Below, one piece after another: positions 46,038-56,447 of a stretch of DNA of 64,000 nt. Where the stretch lies: assembly GCA_030765065.1 (NCBI GenBank), contig CM060983.1, positions 45,072,067-45,136,066 on the forward strand. The letters are read 5' to 3'. Position 1 is the stretch's first letter, and each line of letters begins with the position of its first letter. Origin of the DNA: Deroplatys truncata (lineage: Eukaryota > Arthropoda > Insecta > Mantodea > Mantidae). The translations under genes and the position numbers were made by a program. The notes beneath the pieces were generated by a model. That model did not search any database. It was not told the DNA's origin and worked only from the letters and a program-made list of their open reading frames with translations.

Positions 46038-46239
46038 TATGTGACACCATCAGCAATCCAGTGTTTAAAGAAATGATTCTTATGTGTATTAAGCAAACTA
46101 AGATATACACCAAATTATAAGTCTGACTAATGTACGTTTACAATGCAATTTCTTATGCGATGGTTTGTATCCTTATGCAGTCGCGATATGACCAGAGAAT
46201 TCAAGCGACTTAAAATACATTTAACAATAAATAAATAAA

Positions 46240-47170
46240 TCTTGATGTAAGCTTGCCTCCCCCTTTTTTCCACCATTTGTTTGGATGGAATCGTGTTACT
46301 ATTGCATCAGAAAACATAGTGGCAGGAAAATAATCAGAATCAGCAGTCCCAAGATACACTTGCTATCCACTCTGGATGAATCTCTATGAGCCAGTTTCCT
46401 ACACCTTCGTCTTGTTCTACAGTAACCTTCTCCCTCTGAATCTTGGATATATTAGCAAAATAATGGAAGGGCTCTTAGTGCTTGTTTCTTTCGTGTTTTC
46501 ATTGTGTTCTTATAGGTTCCTAATCAGGAGTTTCTAAAAGATCGATCCATAGTTCCACAGCTTGCTCAATATTTGTGCTTCTACTTGAAGAAGGTCCAGA
46601 ATTCCACAAACCTCTGGCATTTGCGGGAGAAGTTGGGTAGCATCCTTATACATTACAACATTGGTCCTAGATATTACTGTTAGCAGGGACATTTTCCGAA
46701 TACTCTGTTACAATTTCTACATATTTAGAATAATTAAATATGGATCCAAATGCTTCCATGCTGGAACAAAGCATGGATTTTCACTACACTCTATTTACAA
46801 CCATGTGCTTAAAGTATTGTGATAATTATGCAAGCCAGTTATGGCAACACAATCATCTGAAATATAGCTAATGCTAAGTGACAAGCAGTTAAAATAACAT
46901 GTTCATTAAAAATACGAGTAGTGTTAATTTACATAACTAAAACCTTTAATAATAGCTAAATTCCTATCCCCGTAATGTTAAACTGTAGATATTATTTTCT
47001 ATAGGTAAATAAAAGCTCAAACAGGTAGATTTAACTATGAACTAGCTGAAGTGGAACAATGGTCCTGGCTGTCAACATAAGAATATTTAATTTACTGGTT
47101 TTTGTCTGTTTAATTGTTATTCTGTTTATTTACTATGAAATAGTTATAAGAACGGTTAGTGTTTTGAGTA
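46240..47170. other. Unassigned AT-rich interval
   Basis: No transposon or gene recognised. A 61-codon frame at 47059-47244 is rich in Leu/Ile/Val and would make a membrane segment, but AT-rich DNA gives such frames by chance and it runs into LTR-C. Confidence 0.45.
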
Positions 47171-47176
47171 AATTAT

Positions 47177-47905
47177 TGATAACATTGACGCAGTATTTTA
47201 TATCACAACACTGTAAATGCCAGAGTGATTGTAGTGTAAATTAACATTATTGTATGACAATGATTTGATATGTTTGTTAATTATAAGCATTGTTATGAAA
47301 TAAGTTTACACGGCCTCACTGAAACTGATAATAGGAGCGGCTAACAATGAGCGAGGGGGTGAGTTGTTTATCAATTAGAAGAGACAAACAAATGACGTCA
47401 GAGTAGCGCGCTTTTCTTTAGAAATGGAGGGAATATTTTCCCTAGAGCATATGTGTTCATAATTTTGATTGGATATAAAAATAGATGCTAATGTTGGCGC
47501 GCTTTATTAACCAATAGCAGCTCTGTTATAATGTTTAGGCATATCGGGGTGAGGGAGTATAAATTCCGAGCCAGAGACGGGTAATAGTTAAAATATGTGA
47601 AATACTCGAATTAATAATGTGCCGCAAATAAGTGATAATAGTTACATTCGAAAATACAACAGTTTTAGTCGGGCGTGTATCAAGAGTAATTATGTGAAAT
47701 GAATAAAGTGTGACGGCAATAAAAGTGTAAAAATAAATTCTTTTATCAGTGTTATCTTTTAGTAACAACTCCTTTCCGTTTACACACCTTGTTCAAGACT
47801 GGGTAATAATAGCTAGCCGGAGGACAAAGAACTCAAAATTAAAAATAGTAAAACAATAACAGGCGCTCAGCAAATAAGATAACACGAACGATACCGCGAC
47901 AACAT
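47177..47905 (+). mobile_element. LTR-like block (LTR-C), copy 2
   Basis: Plus-strand partner of 32708-33579. Shared words in order: 'tgatgtca'-like 'atgacgtcagagt', 'accaatagcagct', 'cttttatcagtgttat', 'tagctagccggaggaca', 'acaggcgctcag'. Similarity stops at 'gataacacgaac', short of the other copy's end, so the 3' edge is truncated or diverged. No primer site follows. Confidence 0.5.
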
Positions 47906-47992
47906 AATTTAAATTGAACTATTTAATTGTGAATATGAAAAAACAAATCCCAATATAACCTATAGGTTGACTTGTACCCGGGTTTTTCTCCA

Positions 47993-48102
47993 CCCTGATA
48001 CGAAGGGAACCACAACTTCCCTTCCATTCTGATATCACATGGCAGTGTTCTCTGCAACGAACGTCTGTCAGTCAAATATTTTATATCAGTTTAAAGGTTA
48101 AT
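47993..48102 (+). repeat. Dispersed 110-bp repeat, copy 1
   Basis: Nearly the same as 52628-52740, with shared 'cttccattctgatatcacat' and 'gtcaaatattttatat'. No inverted ends or duplications are evident. Possibly the tail of a larger element. Confidence 0.65.
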
Positions 48103-48430
48103 GATGCCCTTTAGGCACGAATGCAATGTAGAAAACGAAATACTTCTCAGCATACACCGAACATATGGGGATCCACCGTCCCAGTGACGATTGCACGCGA
48201 CTAAAACGACGTTCCAACCCCCTCCCTTCTATTTTTCCTTTTTTTCGCAATTCACGTGCGTCAGCACGAGCTTTTGTTGACGTATCTGCAACAGCTGGAG
48301 TTTTGCAAATGGCCGGATATCTGCCCAGACAAGAGCTTTCAAAAGATGCAAGCATTGTACTCACTGCAATCACGGCGCCAGCATTGTGCCAACTTACCTG
48401 CAACAAACAAGAGAACAATATAAGAGACAA
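48103..48430 (-). other. GC-moderate unique stretch with exon-like features
   Basis: A minus-strand frame of 112 codons (48436-48098) spans most of it. It contains a 'ttgtttgttgcag' acceptor-like run directly followed by 'gtaagtt' at about 48395. A 105-codon frame overlaps on the other strand. No domain or signal is recognised. Base composition differs from the AT-rich neighbours, and no repeat partner exists here. It may be host sequence or an unrecognised element. Confidence 0.25.
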
Positions 48431-48557
48431 GCACAATGCGGTATTGTTCCAACAGATGTTTCACTTTCAAGCATTCTTGTGAATCATACTCCTTCAAGTG
48501 TGGACATTATCAAATAAAGGTAAGAGAAGTATCACCAATTTGCTCTCCAATTTGTAC

Positions 48558-48655
48558 CTAGTAGGTACAGGATGTATTGCATTTCATACAAAATGTCGAT
48601 ACCGAGATTTCTCCGGAAATGCATGTTTTGAGACCCCTGTATGCATAAAAAGCAG
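48558..48655 (-). repeat. Family H 3' terminal module alone
   Basis: 'acctagtaggtacaggatg' to 'ttttgagacccctgtatgca', then a T run and the start of another reverse H copy. The module therefore stands in tandem with the next copy's own module. Confidence 0.6.
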
Positions 48656-48659
48656 TTTT

Positions 48660-48915
48660 ACTTTCCCTGCCATCTACCTGTGGTAGATAAAGAGGCAGCA
48701 TTGCATTCCACCCAAATATTCGATGTCGAGATTTCAACTGGAAATACATGTTTTGAGGCCTCATGGATAAAACAAAAGCATAGTCAAAGGTCCGCGCGCG
48801 TGCGTGTGTATGTGTCTGTGAACACCGTAACTCAAAAACGAAAACTCGGATAAATACCAAACTTGCTATTTAAATCTGGTACCTTCCAAAGGTGAGAGAC
48901 TTAGATTTTCAAGAA
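48660..48915 (-). repeat. Family H repeat, 3' third
   Basis: From ACTTTCCCTGCCATCTACCT through a CG-rich short tract ('ccgcgcgcgtgcgtgtg', 48793) to 'gagacttagattttcaagaa'. The 5' two thirds are absent. Confidence 0.55.
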
Positions 48916-48949
48916 ATCTCTCACAGCCTTGTTCTGATGTCACAGAAAA

Positions 48950-49285
48950 AGTTATTTGCAATAAACTGCGTGTTTTAAAGTAGTACGTTTATTGTGTACC
49001 TATTCCTTTCTGCACAAAAATTTCTTCCGAATGAATGTACTTCATAGATTCCCAGTAAATTCAAGAGATCGATTTTATTTGTTGTATAAATATGACATTT
49101 TAATCAAATTCGTTACGGCCATTTTCGAAAAAATAAAATATACTTACTGACAAAGGTATCCATGCAAAGGGTAGTTTAGGGGTGGGGCATTTTCTTGAAA
49201 ATTTTCCTGCCGCATCTCTGGAAGATACTAGATTTGGTATCTATCGGACCTTTTGTTTTTGACACACACACAAACGGATGTTTTG
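48950..49285 (+). repeat. Family H repeat, middle fragment
   Basis: Contains 'cttcatagattcccagtaaa', 'aaagggtagtttaggggtgg' and 'cttgaaaattttcctgccgc'. It ends at the CA tract where the reverse copy at 49291 begins. Confidence 0.5.
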
Positions 49286-49290
49286 TTTTT

Positions 49291-50179
49291 ACTTTCTTTA
49301 CTACGTATAGTAAGTAGGGGAAGTATTGTATTCCACCCAAAAATTCCATACCGAGATTTCACCGGAAATACATATTTTGAGACCCCCTGAATCCAAAAAA
49401 AGCATTTTTGGAAACATGTCCGTGTGTGTCTGTCTGTGAACAGCATTAACTCAGAAACGAACAGTCGGATAAACACCAAACTTGGTATTTAGGTACAGTA
49501 TCTTCCAGAGATACGACACGAAGGTTTTCAGGAAAATCCCCCACCCCAGAGAACCCTTTACATGGAAGATTTTTCGAAAATTTTAATTTTCTCAAAAATG
49601 GCTCTAACGATTTTGATTAAAATATCATATGTTTAAGATATTTTTATGACAAATAAAATGTATATCTTGAATTTCCTGGGAATGTCTCCAAAAGTATTCT
49701 TTATTGTGAACGACTTTTGCATAACTGGTAAACCATAAGAGATAGACACAATTTTACTACACAAAAAATGTAGATCGCGTTAAAATACACAATTTATGTC
49801 ATATACATTTCTTTTTTTGTTGAGTGAACCATTTTCGAGATATTGCTTGTTATTCCCTTAAAATTTTCAATACTTATTTTCTCAAATGGGAATTACTTAT
49901 TCATTTATTTGTCTTGGATATGCAAAGAGTTATAATCTGTGGCAAAGGGAATGGTGCTGCACCTAGCAACCAGCTATTAAGATATGTATGTGCTTAAAGG
50001 CTACTGTTTTTCCATATTGCCCTTGTAAATATATTTTCCCCTTACATCTACAAGAAAATTAGCAATAAGATAGAGTCTGCAAATGTTTATCTCGATTAAC
50101 ATGAAGTAGATGGAGAATAACGTTTGTAAAAATAGTTTGTACAAGAGTAGAGAAAGTCATGTGAGTGTAGGACATCAGA
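49291..50179 (-). mobile_element. Family H element, full length
   Basis: 889 bases with the hairpin module intact ('tactacgtatagta', 49301) and the far end CATCAGA at 50179. It carries an insertion-like stretch ('ttataatctgtggc', about 49929) and a segment ('cctagcaaccagctattaag') shared only with 60304-61208. These two copies therefore form a subgroup. Confidence 0.8.
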
Positions 50180-50394
50180 TTTATGATAAAATAATTAAAA
50201 CAATTAATTAAATCTTTCAAATTCAAGAAAAAAATTAATTATTAATTTTGATATACTCTGAAACACAAGATACAATAAAATAAATTAACTTAAATTAATT
50301 ATATAATAAATCAAATTTCTTTTACAATTTTTTTATTTCTGGAGGGGTATTTCCGACGACGTCGAAATTTTGGATGAAATATTTCTTCCTGTAT

Positions 50395-50581
50395 TTACTG
50401 TACCGTTACATCCATTTTTGAGAAAATAAAATAGGCATATTGAAAAATGTATCCATGTAAAGGGTAGTTTGCGAGGGAGGGGGTATTTTCTTGAAAAAAG
50501 TTCCTGTCGTATCTTTCTAAAATACTAAATTATCCTACTAGGTTTGGTATCTACCGTGCTTTTGTTTTTGTGTTATCTGTT

Positions 50582-50622
<41 letters not shown>

Positions 50623-50744
50623 GGGATGGTTTTTGTTTAATTTTAGAATTTTAGGGACCTCAAAACAGTGAAATCTCGACATCGAAATTTTGGATGGAAT
50701 ACAATACCTACTTCCTCTAGTTATTGTACGTAGTAAAAAAAAGT
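50395..50744 (+). repeat. Family H repeat, 3' third, with long (CA)n
   Basis: The CA run at about 50584-50619 is uninterrupted. It ends 'gtacgtagtaaaaaaaagt' then AAAAA. The 5' two thirds are missing. Confidence 0.55.
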
Positions 50745-50749
50745 AAAAA

Positions 50750-50852
50750 TGCTTTTATTTAGGTGCCTCAAACCATGTATGTTCGGTAAAATCTCGGTGT
50801 CGAATGGAATACACTACTTTTTCTTCCTACTATAGCTGAGTGTAGAGAAAGT
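50750..50852 (+). repeat. Family H 3' terminal module, tandem to the previous copy
   Basis: 'gcttttatttaggtgcctca' to 'gtgtagagaaagt', placed directly after the A run ending the copy at 50744. It is a second copy of just the terminal ~105 bases. Confidence 0.6.
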
Positions 50853-50859
50853 TAAACCA

Positions 50860-51700
50860 GAATGGTTAAAATTTACCGTCACAATAGCTTCACCACAGGC
50901 CTAAGGCAACAAGACAGGAACATTTCACGTGAATTAAAACGTGGAAACACCGACGTGAGTCATAATCATGACGTTCTCTTTGAATCGGAATTTTGCTTCC
51001 AGTTCGAAGCTTTGTTTCTAACTTGCGTGGTATTTCAATAAAAGTTCCCCCTTATTTTTTTCTCTCTCTATCTCTCCCCCTTCTCCAGCATCGGGCTCCA
51101 AGCATTGTGGTACAATATCTAAGTGCTGCCACACTGAAAACAAAACGAACAACTTTTCCTCCCATTTATGCTCTATATATTTTGTCCCCAGGCACAGTAG
51201 AGCCGCAAGCGGACAGGGGAGTAACCTCTCTGTGGTAAAAGCTGCCTGGGATGCAAGAACAAACTATTCAACCAGAGTTAAGTTTGGTTCAGATATGTCT
51301 GAAGCCAAAGCTTCTTTTTCACAAAATTCAGCGACATCTGATGTCGATCGCTAGCGACACAAGATGCCTTGAGGGAATAATGTCATGCTAAGGTTTAAAC
51401 TTTTTTCGCTGAAAACGATTTTACTTTATTCATAGTTAAACACGCTGAAGAGCAGGAATTTGTGAAGATTGAATTCATGTAACCGCGTTCGCTTATGTGA
51501 GCAGCTACTGGTATCCCTTTGTCCGTATCTGCGCATTTAATAACTCAGGAACAGCTGCATTGAAGAATTTTATAGGTATTTGGAATAATTTCAAATTAAG
51601 AGTAATTTGTATCCTGAACCTCTTAAAAATGCACGATAGTTGGCAAACCGCTGCGAATACGAAGATAAAATTTATGGGGCTCGGGACATTGGCACAAAAT
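50860..51700. other. Unassigned interval
   Basis: Holds a CT-rich stretch (51056-51090) and an 81-codon frame (50993-51238) without recognisable motifs. Nothing else supported. Confidence 0.45.
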
Positions 51701-51711
51701 TAGACCTACAG

Positions 51712-51780
51712 CAGGTAGAGGAAGTATAGTATAGCACCCAAACGTTATACATCGTGGTTTCATTGGAATTAAAAAGAAAA
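51712..51780 (-). repeat. Family H 3' terminal module, truncated
   Basis: 'agcaggtagaggaagtatag' to 'gtttcattggaatt', followed by A-rich bases and the start of a plus-strand copy. The arrangement equals that at 23998-24108. Confidence 0.5.
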
Positions 51781-51783
51781 ACA

Positions 51784-52440
51784 TTTGATGTGTTGCATTC
51801 ATGTGACTTTCTATACTCACTCTTGAACAAACTATCCTTAAAAACGCCTAATCTTCTATGTACTTCATGTTAATCAAATAAACATTTGCAGAAACTGTCT
51901 TATTGCAAATTTCATTTAAAAAGGAATTAGTGATTACAGCAGGTTTAGGTGATAGTCAAATCTTTTAAAAGCGAATAGCTGTGTAGTAGCTTCGAAATTC
52001 CCTTAACGTTGTATGACCAAAAGAAAGGGGGAACGAATTTGCAAATTCAAATCAATGACAAGTAATATCTCAGAAACTGTCATCTCCACAACAACAAAAG
52101 GCATAAATCGTGTACTTCAACGAAATCTACTTTGTCTATCTCTTACGTCTACTAAATATGCAAGTCATTAAGAAGGAAGAGGACTTCACAGGATATTCCC
52201 AGAAAATCCAAGATATACATTTTATTTGTTATGAAAATATCTTAAACATATGATATTTTAATCAAAATCATTAACGCCATGTTTTTAGAAAATCAGAAAT
52301 AATCAACATTTTTGCATGTTTACAAAGGCTAGTTTGCAGCGGAATATTTTCTTGAAAATCTTCGTGTTGCATCCTTGAAAGATGAACTTAAAGACTAAGT
52401 TTGGTATCTAAGCGACTTTTCTTTTTCTTTTTTATTTTAA
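51784..52440 (+). mobile_element. Family H element, older, 3'-truncated
   Basis: Starts TTTGATGTGTTGCATTCATG (diverged start) and proceeds in order to 'ctaagtttggtatctaagcg', ending before the microsatellite and hairpin module. Confidence 0.6.
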
Positions 52441-52627
52441 GTACCACATAATAATTACATCAGAATCCGATACTTACTTTCATTGATCACGTTTTGTAGA
52501 ATATTCAGTTAAAATGACAAGTTCATTGTATGCAATTTGTAGGAGATAGATTTTGAATGCAGCAAACCGCTTCAAAAATAGAATTGTGGAAAACGTAGTT
52601 TCAAGTCTGCATTGCATAATTTTCACA

Positions 52628-52740
52628 ACCCTGATACTAAGAGAACAACCTCCCTTCCATTCTGATATCACATGCCAGTTTTCTCTATAGCGAATGTTTG
52701 TCAAATATTTTATATTAAACTATATTCACTCTTAGGTTGA
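52628..52740 (+). repeat. Dispersed 110-bp repeat, copy 2
   Basis: Partner of 47993-48102, same orientation, 4.6 kb apart. The two differ by scattered substitutions and small gaps, so the duplication is not recent. Confidence 0.65.
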
Positions 52741-53074
52741 TCCGCGGCAAAACAAACCCACGTGGTCAGTGCACCGTGGTGCAACACGGTAGCTATGCGC
52801 CCAGGAAAGTAGTCCCATGCTAATCTCTGAATTTTAGAATGAATTTATCCTGAAATAGTATAATATTCTATAGAAATACCTAAGGTTTTATTTAACGCTG
52901 ATTTATACCGTAAAACAGAGCTACATGTCCCATGATTTAATTCGTATCAGTCACCTGACATCCGGGTAGACGCAGAATGTTGTTTACAGCCAGAAACCAG
53001 CAGTTGTGTTCAGTATTATGGAGAACGGTGAATTCGCTCTTGTGTTTTCGTCGAATTACGTAAAGCATTAGCCG

Positions 53075-53400
53075 CGCCAACCATTGACTAGTGGTGAAAA
53101 AACAATACTGTTGAATCTTTATTATAAGTTATGTGAGAAATATCCAACACTTTCCGCGAAAGAAATGGTGAAATTAACTTCTGAGTTCACCGGTGTTTCG
53201 AGTACAAGTATAAACAGTGCTTGTGCAGAAAAATCTGAAACGGCAAAAGTGGTTACACCCGGGAAAAAAAACACGCGATGCAAGAATGTAGTGATTTTGA
53301 GAAGAATGCAATTCGCTTAACATTGCACAATTTCTTTTTTAAAATGAACCGCCACCAATTAATATAAAGTGCCGCTTCCAGAGAAATAATAAATTAAGTT
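53075..53400 (+). pseudogene. DDE transposase N-terminal helix-turn-helix relic
   Basis: Reads LTSGEKTILLNLYYKLCEKY, then EMVKLTSEFTGVSSTSI and KVVTPGKK, with DFEKNAIRLTLHNFFFK in a second frame. That order matches the N-terminal part of an insect DDE transposase type whose catalytic part holds a DETW block. The catalytic part is not found downstream. A 74-codon frame at 53565-53789 follows, with unclear relation. A frameshift near 53275 breaks it. Confidence 0.45.
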
Positions 53401-53409
53401 ATCGCATAC

Positions 53410-54150
53410 CTGTTACTTTATTTTTAGCTCATTTATTTTAGAATTAACTATTATTATATGTGCAAACGTTTGTTTTGTTGCAACTATCAATCTTATGATC
53501 TTTAACCCTTAACAGAATACGCTAGTCACCGTTTCAGTTGTCGAATTAAGGACTCTGTTCTTTTTTGCACTACGTGCCGCTTGTACTGGCCACATGGTCT
53601 GAAAGTGTGACAGTATTTCTAGTGCGAATGGCGGAAGGATACATTATAGCGGTGCACTGGTCACCTGGGCTTTGTTTTGACGCGGATCAGCCTAAGAGTG
53701 AATACAGAGTAGTTAAGAGCCTTAAAACTGCAGGAATAGATAAAACAGGGTCGATACATTTGTTTTTGGCAAAATACCGAAAAAGTTAATTTGTCAAGAC
53801 TTCACAAAAAGTCCAGTTTGCGTGTTTCCGCGGAGAGGAATGCATGCTGATATCGAGAGATTTACGCAAATGCACCGTCGGCATCGACAAGCGAATTGAA
53901 ACAGCTCCTCTGGGAAGGTACGAAGTTCGCCCATCTCGTTAGCTGCGCATTTCTCTGGAAGAAAGGCTCACAGCGGCAGTGGCCAGCCATTCTATTATTT
54001 CCTTGTGCCTCGTAGTACGCGGAATGCAATTTCTTTGGTCTCGGGCCTTAGTGAGTTATTCACAGGGGCGCACTTTATGCGTTGTCGAAGCGCAGCAGTT
54101 ACAGAAACAAGAAAAGTGCATTACATACAAGAAAACTTAAATTAAACCGA
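53410..54150. other. Unassigned interval
   Basis: Includes the 74-codon frame at 53565-53789, whose residues (EYRVVKSLKTAGIDKTG) I do not recognise, and GC-moderate sequence to 54060. It could be the rest of the transposon whose N-terminus lies at 53075. Confidence 0.4.
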
Positions 54151-54152
54151 GG

Positions 54153-54300
54153 GAAATGGCTCTGTGGTGACGCAGAGGCTCGCATTCCGGAAGTACTGCG
54201 ACCAACCTAATTGGTGTTTTTCTCCACTTTCCCTGCAGAAACAGGTGATAGGCGAATTTATCTACAATTTCCACGATCCCGAACTCCACTTGGCTGCAAA
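54153..54300 (+). mobile_element. tRNA-headed SINE, degraded
   Basis: Has 'ggctctgtggtgacgcagag' (A-box-like). The B box is lost, then come 'ggtgtttttctccactttcc' and 'ataggcgaatttatc', the same core as at 31680. Confidence 0.45.
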
Positions 54301-54794
54301 AAGATAATAAAATCAATGAAGTAGTACAGCGGTAAGTTCTAAGGCTGGCTGTCATCAGCAGAAACAGCTGATGGCACTCAAGGTAGCTCTAAGTAGTTTC
54401 CTTTAGGATAAGCGAACTACTTCCCACAAATACGCTGGAAAAAACGCTCAAAATGCCTCTATATTACTTCAGAAGTTACTAATGAAGTTATTATATTTAT
54501 GTAAGTTTATTATTAATCTGATTTTTTTAATATATGCTTATACACATTTCCTCCATAAAAACAGTAATATTATTTTTTTAAATGTAGAAAATATTAATGT
54601 CATGTTTTCCTCTAGTACTGTTTTTACGTTCTCATTTAAGTCCTAGATCAAGTCTTTATGTGATAGGATACTGAAGTTATTTCATTTTGTATTTGCTTCT
54701 GTTGTTTCATAATGTGAATAATGGTCGATCATTGTAAAATGAAGTTAATGTTTAAATAATATCGATTTATATCTTATTTGAAATTACAATGTAT

Positions 54795-55050
54795 TAAAAA
54801 TCCCCAGGGCCGACCAATCAGGCCGAAGTTTTTTTTATCGGTTTCCCTGCTAGGCGAATCTGTGTTGGAAACTTGATACGCGAATTTTTCTATCATCCCT
54901 TTCATCACTACATTTCTTCCTTCTTCAGCGCCATACCAGACATTGGGCTGATCACCCAACCTGGATATGTTATGATGCAGAGTTTGCTTGCTCCTCGACA
55001 GGCTACTGACACCAAGGCATTGTCCTGTAAGTCCTACCCAACAGGAGGGC
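54795..55050 (+). mobile_element. SINE body and tail without head
   Basis: The core 'ttatcggtttccctgctagg' and 'cgaatctgtgttgg' is followed by the same tail as the 31592 copy ('tatcatccctttcatcacta', 'ccataccaga', 'gggctgatcacccaacctgg'). The tRNA-like head is replaced by unrelated sequence. The minus-strand 92-codon frame is incidental. Confidence 0.65.
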
Positions 55051-55054
55051 AATC

Positions 55055-56080
55055 CGTTAAAGAAGAAGAGTTTTGGCAGAATGTCTACATTGGGCTCGTG
55101 AATCTGCTGGCTATTCTATGAGTATACAGGCACTTACGGTAGAATTTAAATAACATGAGACTTCTGACACTTCTTGGAGCAGTATATTTCAATGGAAACG
55201 TCCCTCCACTGTTGCTCTAGCCAGTGAAGTACCACCACCCTCCTTTCCTTTCGACCACAAGCTGAGCGTTGATGGATATCACGTTGCCATGTCGGCGTGG
55301 TTTACTACTGCAGACTACGTCCCAGGGAACTTTTGTTATTCGGCGCGCTGTTAAACAGCTAACACATGCTCTAACAGAACGTGGCAACGCATCTCTCCAA
55401 CTTCTCCGCTAAGAGTGAAATGTCAGGAATCTCCGGTTATTTAAATGACACTATTGTGAGTTAGGCATATGGCTTTAGTTGCGTAGTCGCCTTCCTGTGC
55501 CGTTAGGTAACTTGCTGATAGACAACTAAGATGAACTACTTGGTTTCTTCCTGTACCATCAATAATCTATTTATTTTTTATCTGTACTAGAAGGCTCGAA
55601 TAGATACTGATAAGTAGGTTGGGTGGCCTACTCCCTGATTACTGCAGAGTGTGATTTGCCGCAAACTCAAAGATAATGTTCAAAAGACGATTCGTCCTGC
55701 CCATGCGCAATATTTCTGCAGCAGTTATAAAAATTTGTAGCAATAGCTTTTATGAAATTTACAACCACAGCGTCCTTCTGATGCAGAAGTAGTAGTCGAT
55801 AAGATAAATGCAGGCGCTCATGATTTCGCAGTCCTTGTTCCAATTGATGGGGAAAAGATGCAGTCCAGACGTCTAACTGGAAACCTCTGCCTATGTAGTG
55901 CCAGAGCTTTTCTGTTATTACGCTGACACTCGTCGAACACTATCATATAATTCGTAGTTTCCGTATAGTGGCCGAGTGAAGAAATAGCCACAATAACGCA
56001 GCAAGTCACATAGTTAACAAGCTTCAGCGTGTGCGCCCGCCAGCTGCGCAGTAATATCCACTTCTGAGGACATTCAACCC
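55055..56080. other. Unassigned interval
   Basis: Mixed composition. 'gtaggttgggtggcc' at 55616 repeats, inverted, at about 56088, next to the SINE there. Otherwise I recognise nothing; the 110-codon minus-strand frame (56150-55818) shows no motif. Confidence 0.45.
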
Positions 56081-56084
56081 CTGC

Positions 56085-56260
56085 ACATGGGCCACCCAAC
56101 CTACTGCTCACCCAGTACGTGGAACCGGGTCGTGAGATTGAATGTCCCATCCAATATTCACCTGGCGCACGAAAAGAACAACCAGATTAACCAGTTATCG
56201 AAATTCGAGCCCGCGACTTCCCGAATGCAAGCCATTCGCTCGGTTAAAATATCGTCTAGG
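56085..56260 (-). mobile_element. tRNA-like SINE, minus strand
   Basis: On the minus strand: 'accgagcgaatggcttgcat' (A-box-like) and 'cgcgggctcgaattt' (B-box-like), followed by 'gcgccaggtgaatattggat'. That last word loosely echoes the core of other SINEs here. The family is uncertain. Confidence 0.45.
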
Positions 56261-56447
56261 TACCCACATAAACGAGGAAGTAGGATTTACATTGTCCCGC
56301 CCTTAATTTCATTAATGCCTATATTTCGTTAAAAATTCGCAAATTCACGTAACTGACAATTACTATTGAACAATTCCTTTCAATCACAGGAAAGAAAACC
56401 CGAGATTTCGATTATCTCATTCCTGGATTTAAAAAAAAACTGACGTA

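Larger units (their letters stand above)
42850..46215 (+). pseudogene. LINE 3' end (RNase H) interrupted by two mariners
   Basis: Three LINE segments in one orientation: 42850-43218, 44514-44765, 46038-46215. The first carries the RNase H motif LVWTPSHVGIQGSEDAD and then PPKNCRISYCDFFGYIH. The second has LSQLRIGHAAIIHYYY and a decayed Cys-rich tail. The third has the last residues and a 3' UTR with 'gtcgcgatatgacc' and an AAATAAAT tail. Removing each mariner with one TA leaves the segments collinear with the order seen in the LINE at 15540. It was therefore a 5'-truncated LINE before the mariners arrived. Confidence 0.8.

Noticed and set aside
47059-47244. 61-codon hydrophobic frame as a small membrane protein
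   Set aside because: AT-rich DNA yields such Leu/Ile/Val frames often, and it runs into the LTR-like block.
48558-50852. Possible CRISPR-like or satellite array from repeated ~105-bp modules
   Set aside because: Spacing is irregular, the modules are ends of a dispersed element, and the DNA is eukaryotic.
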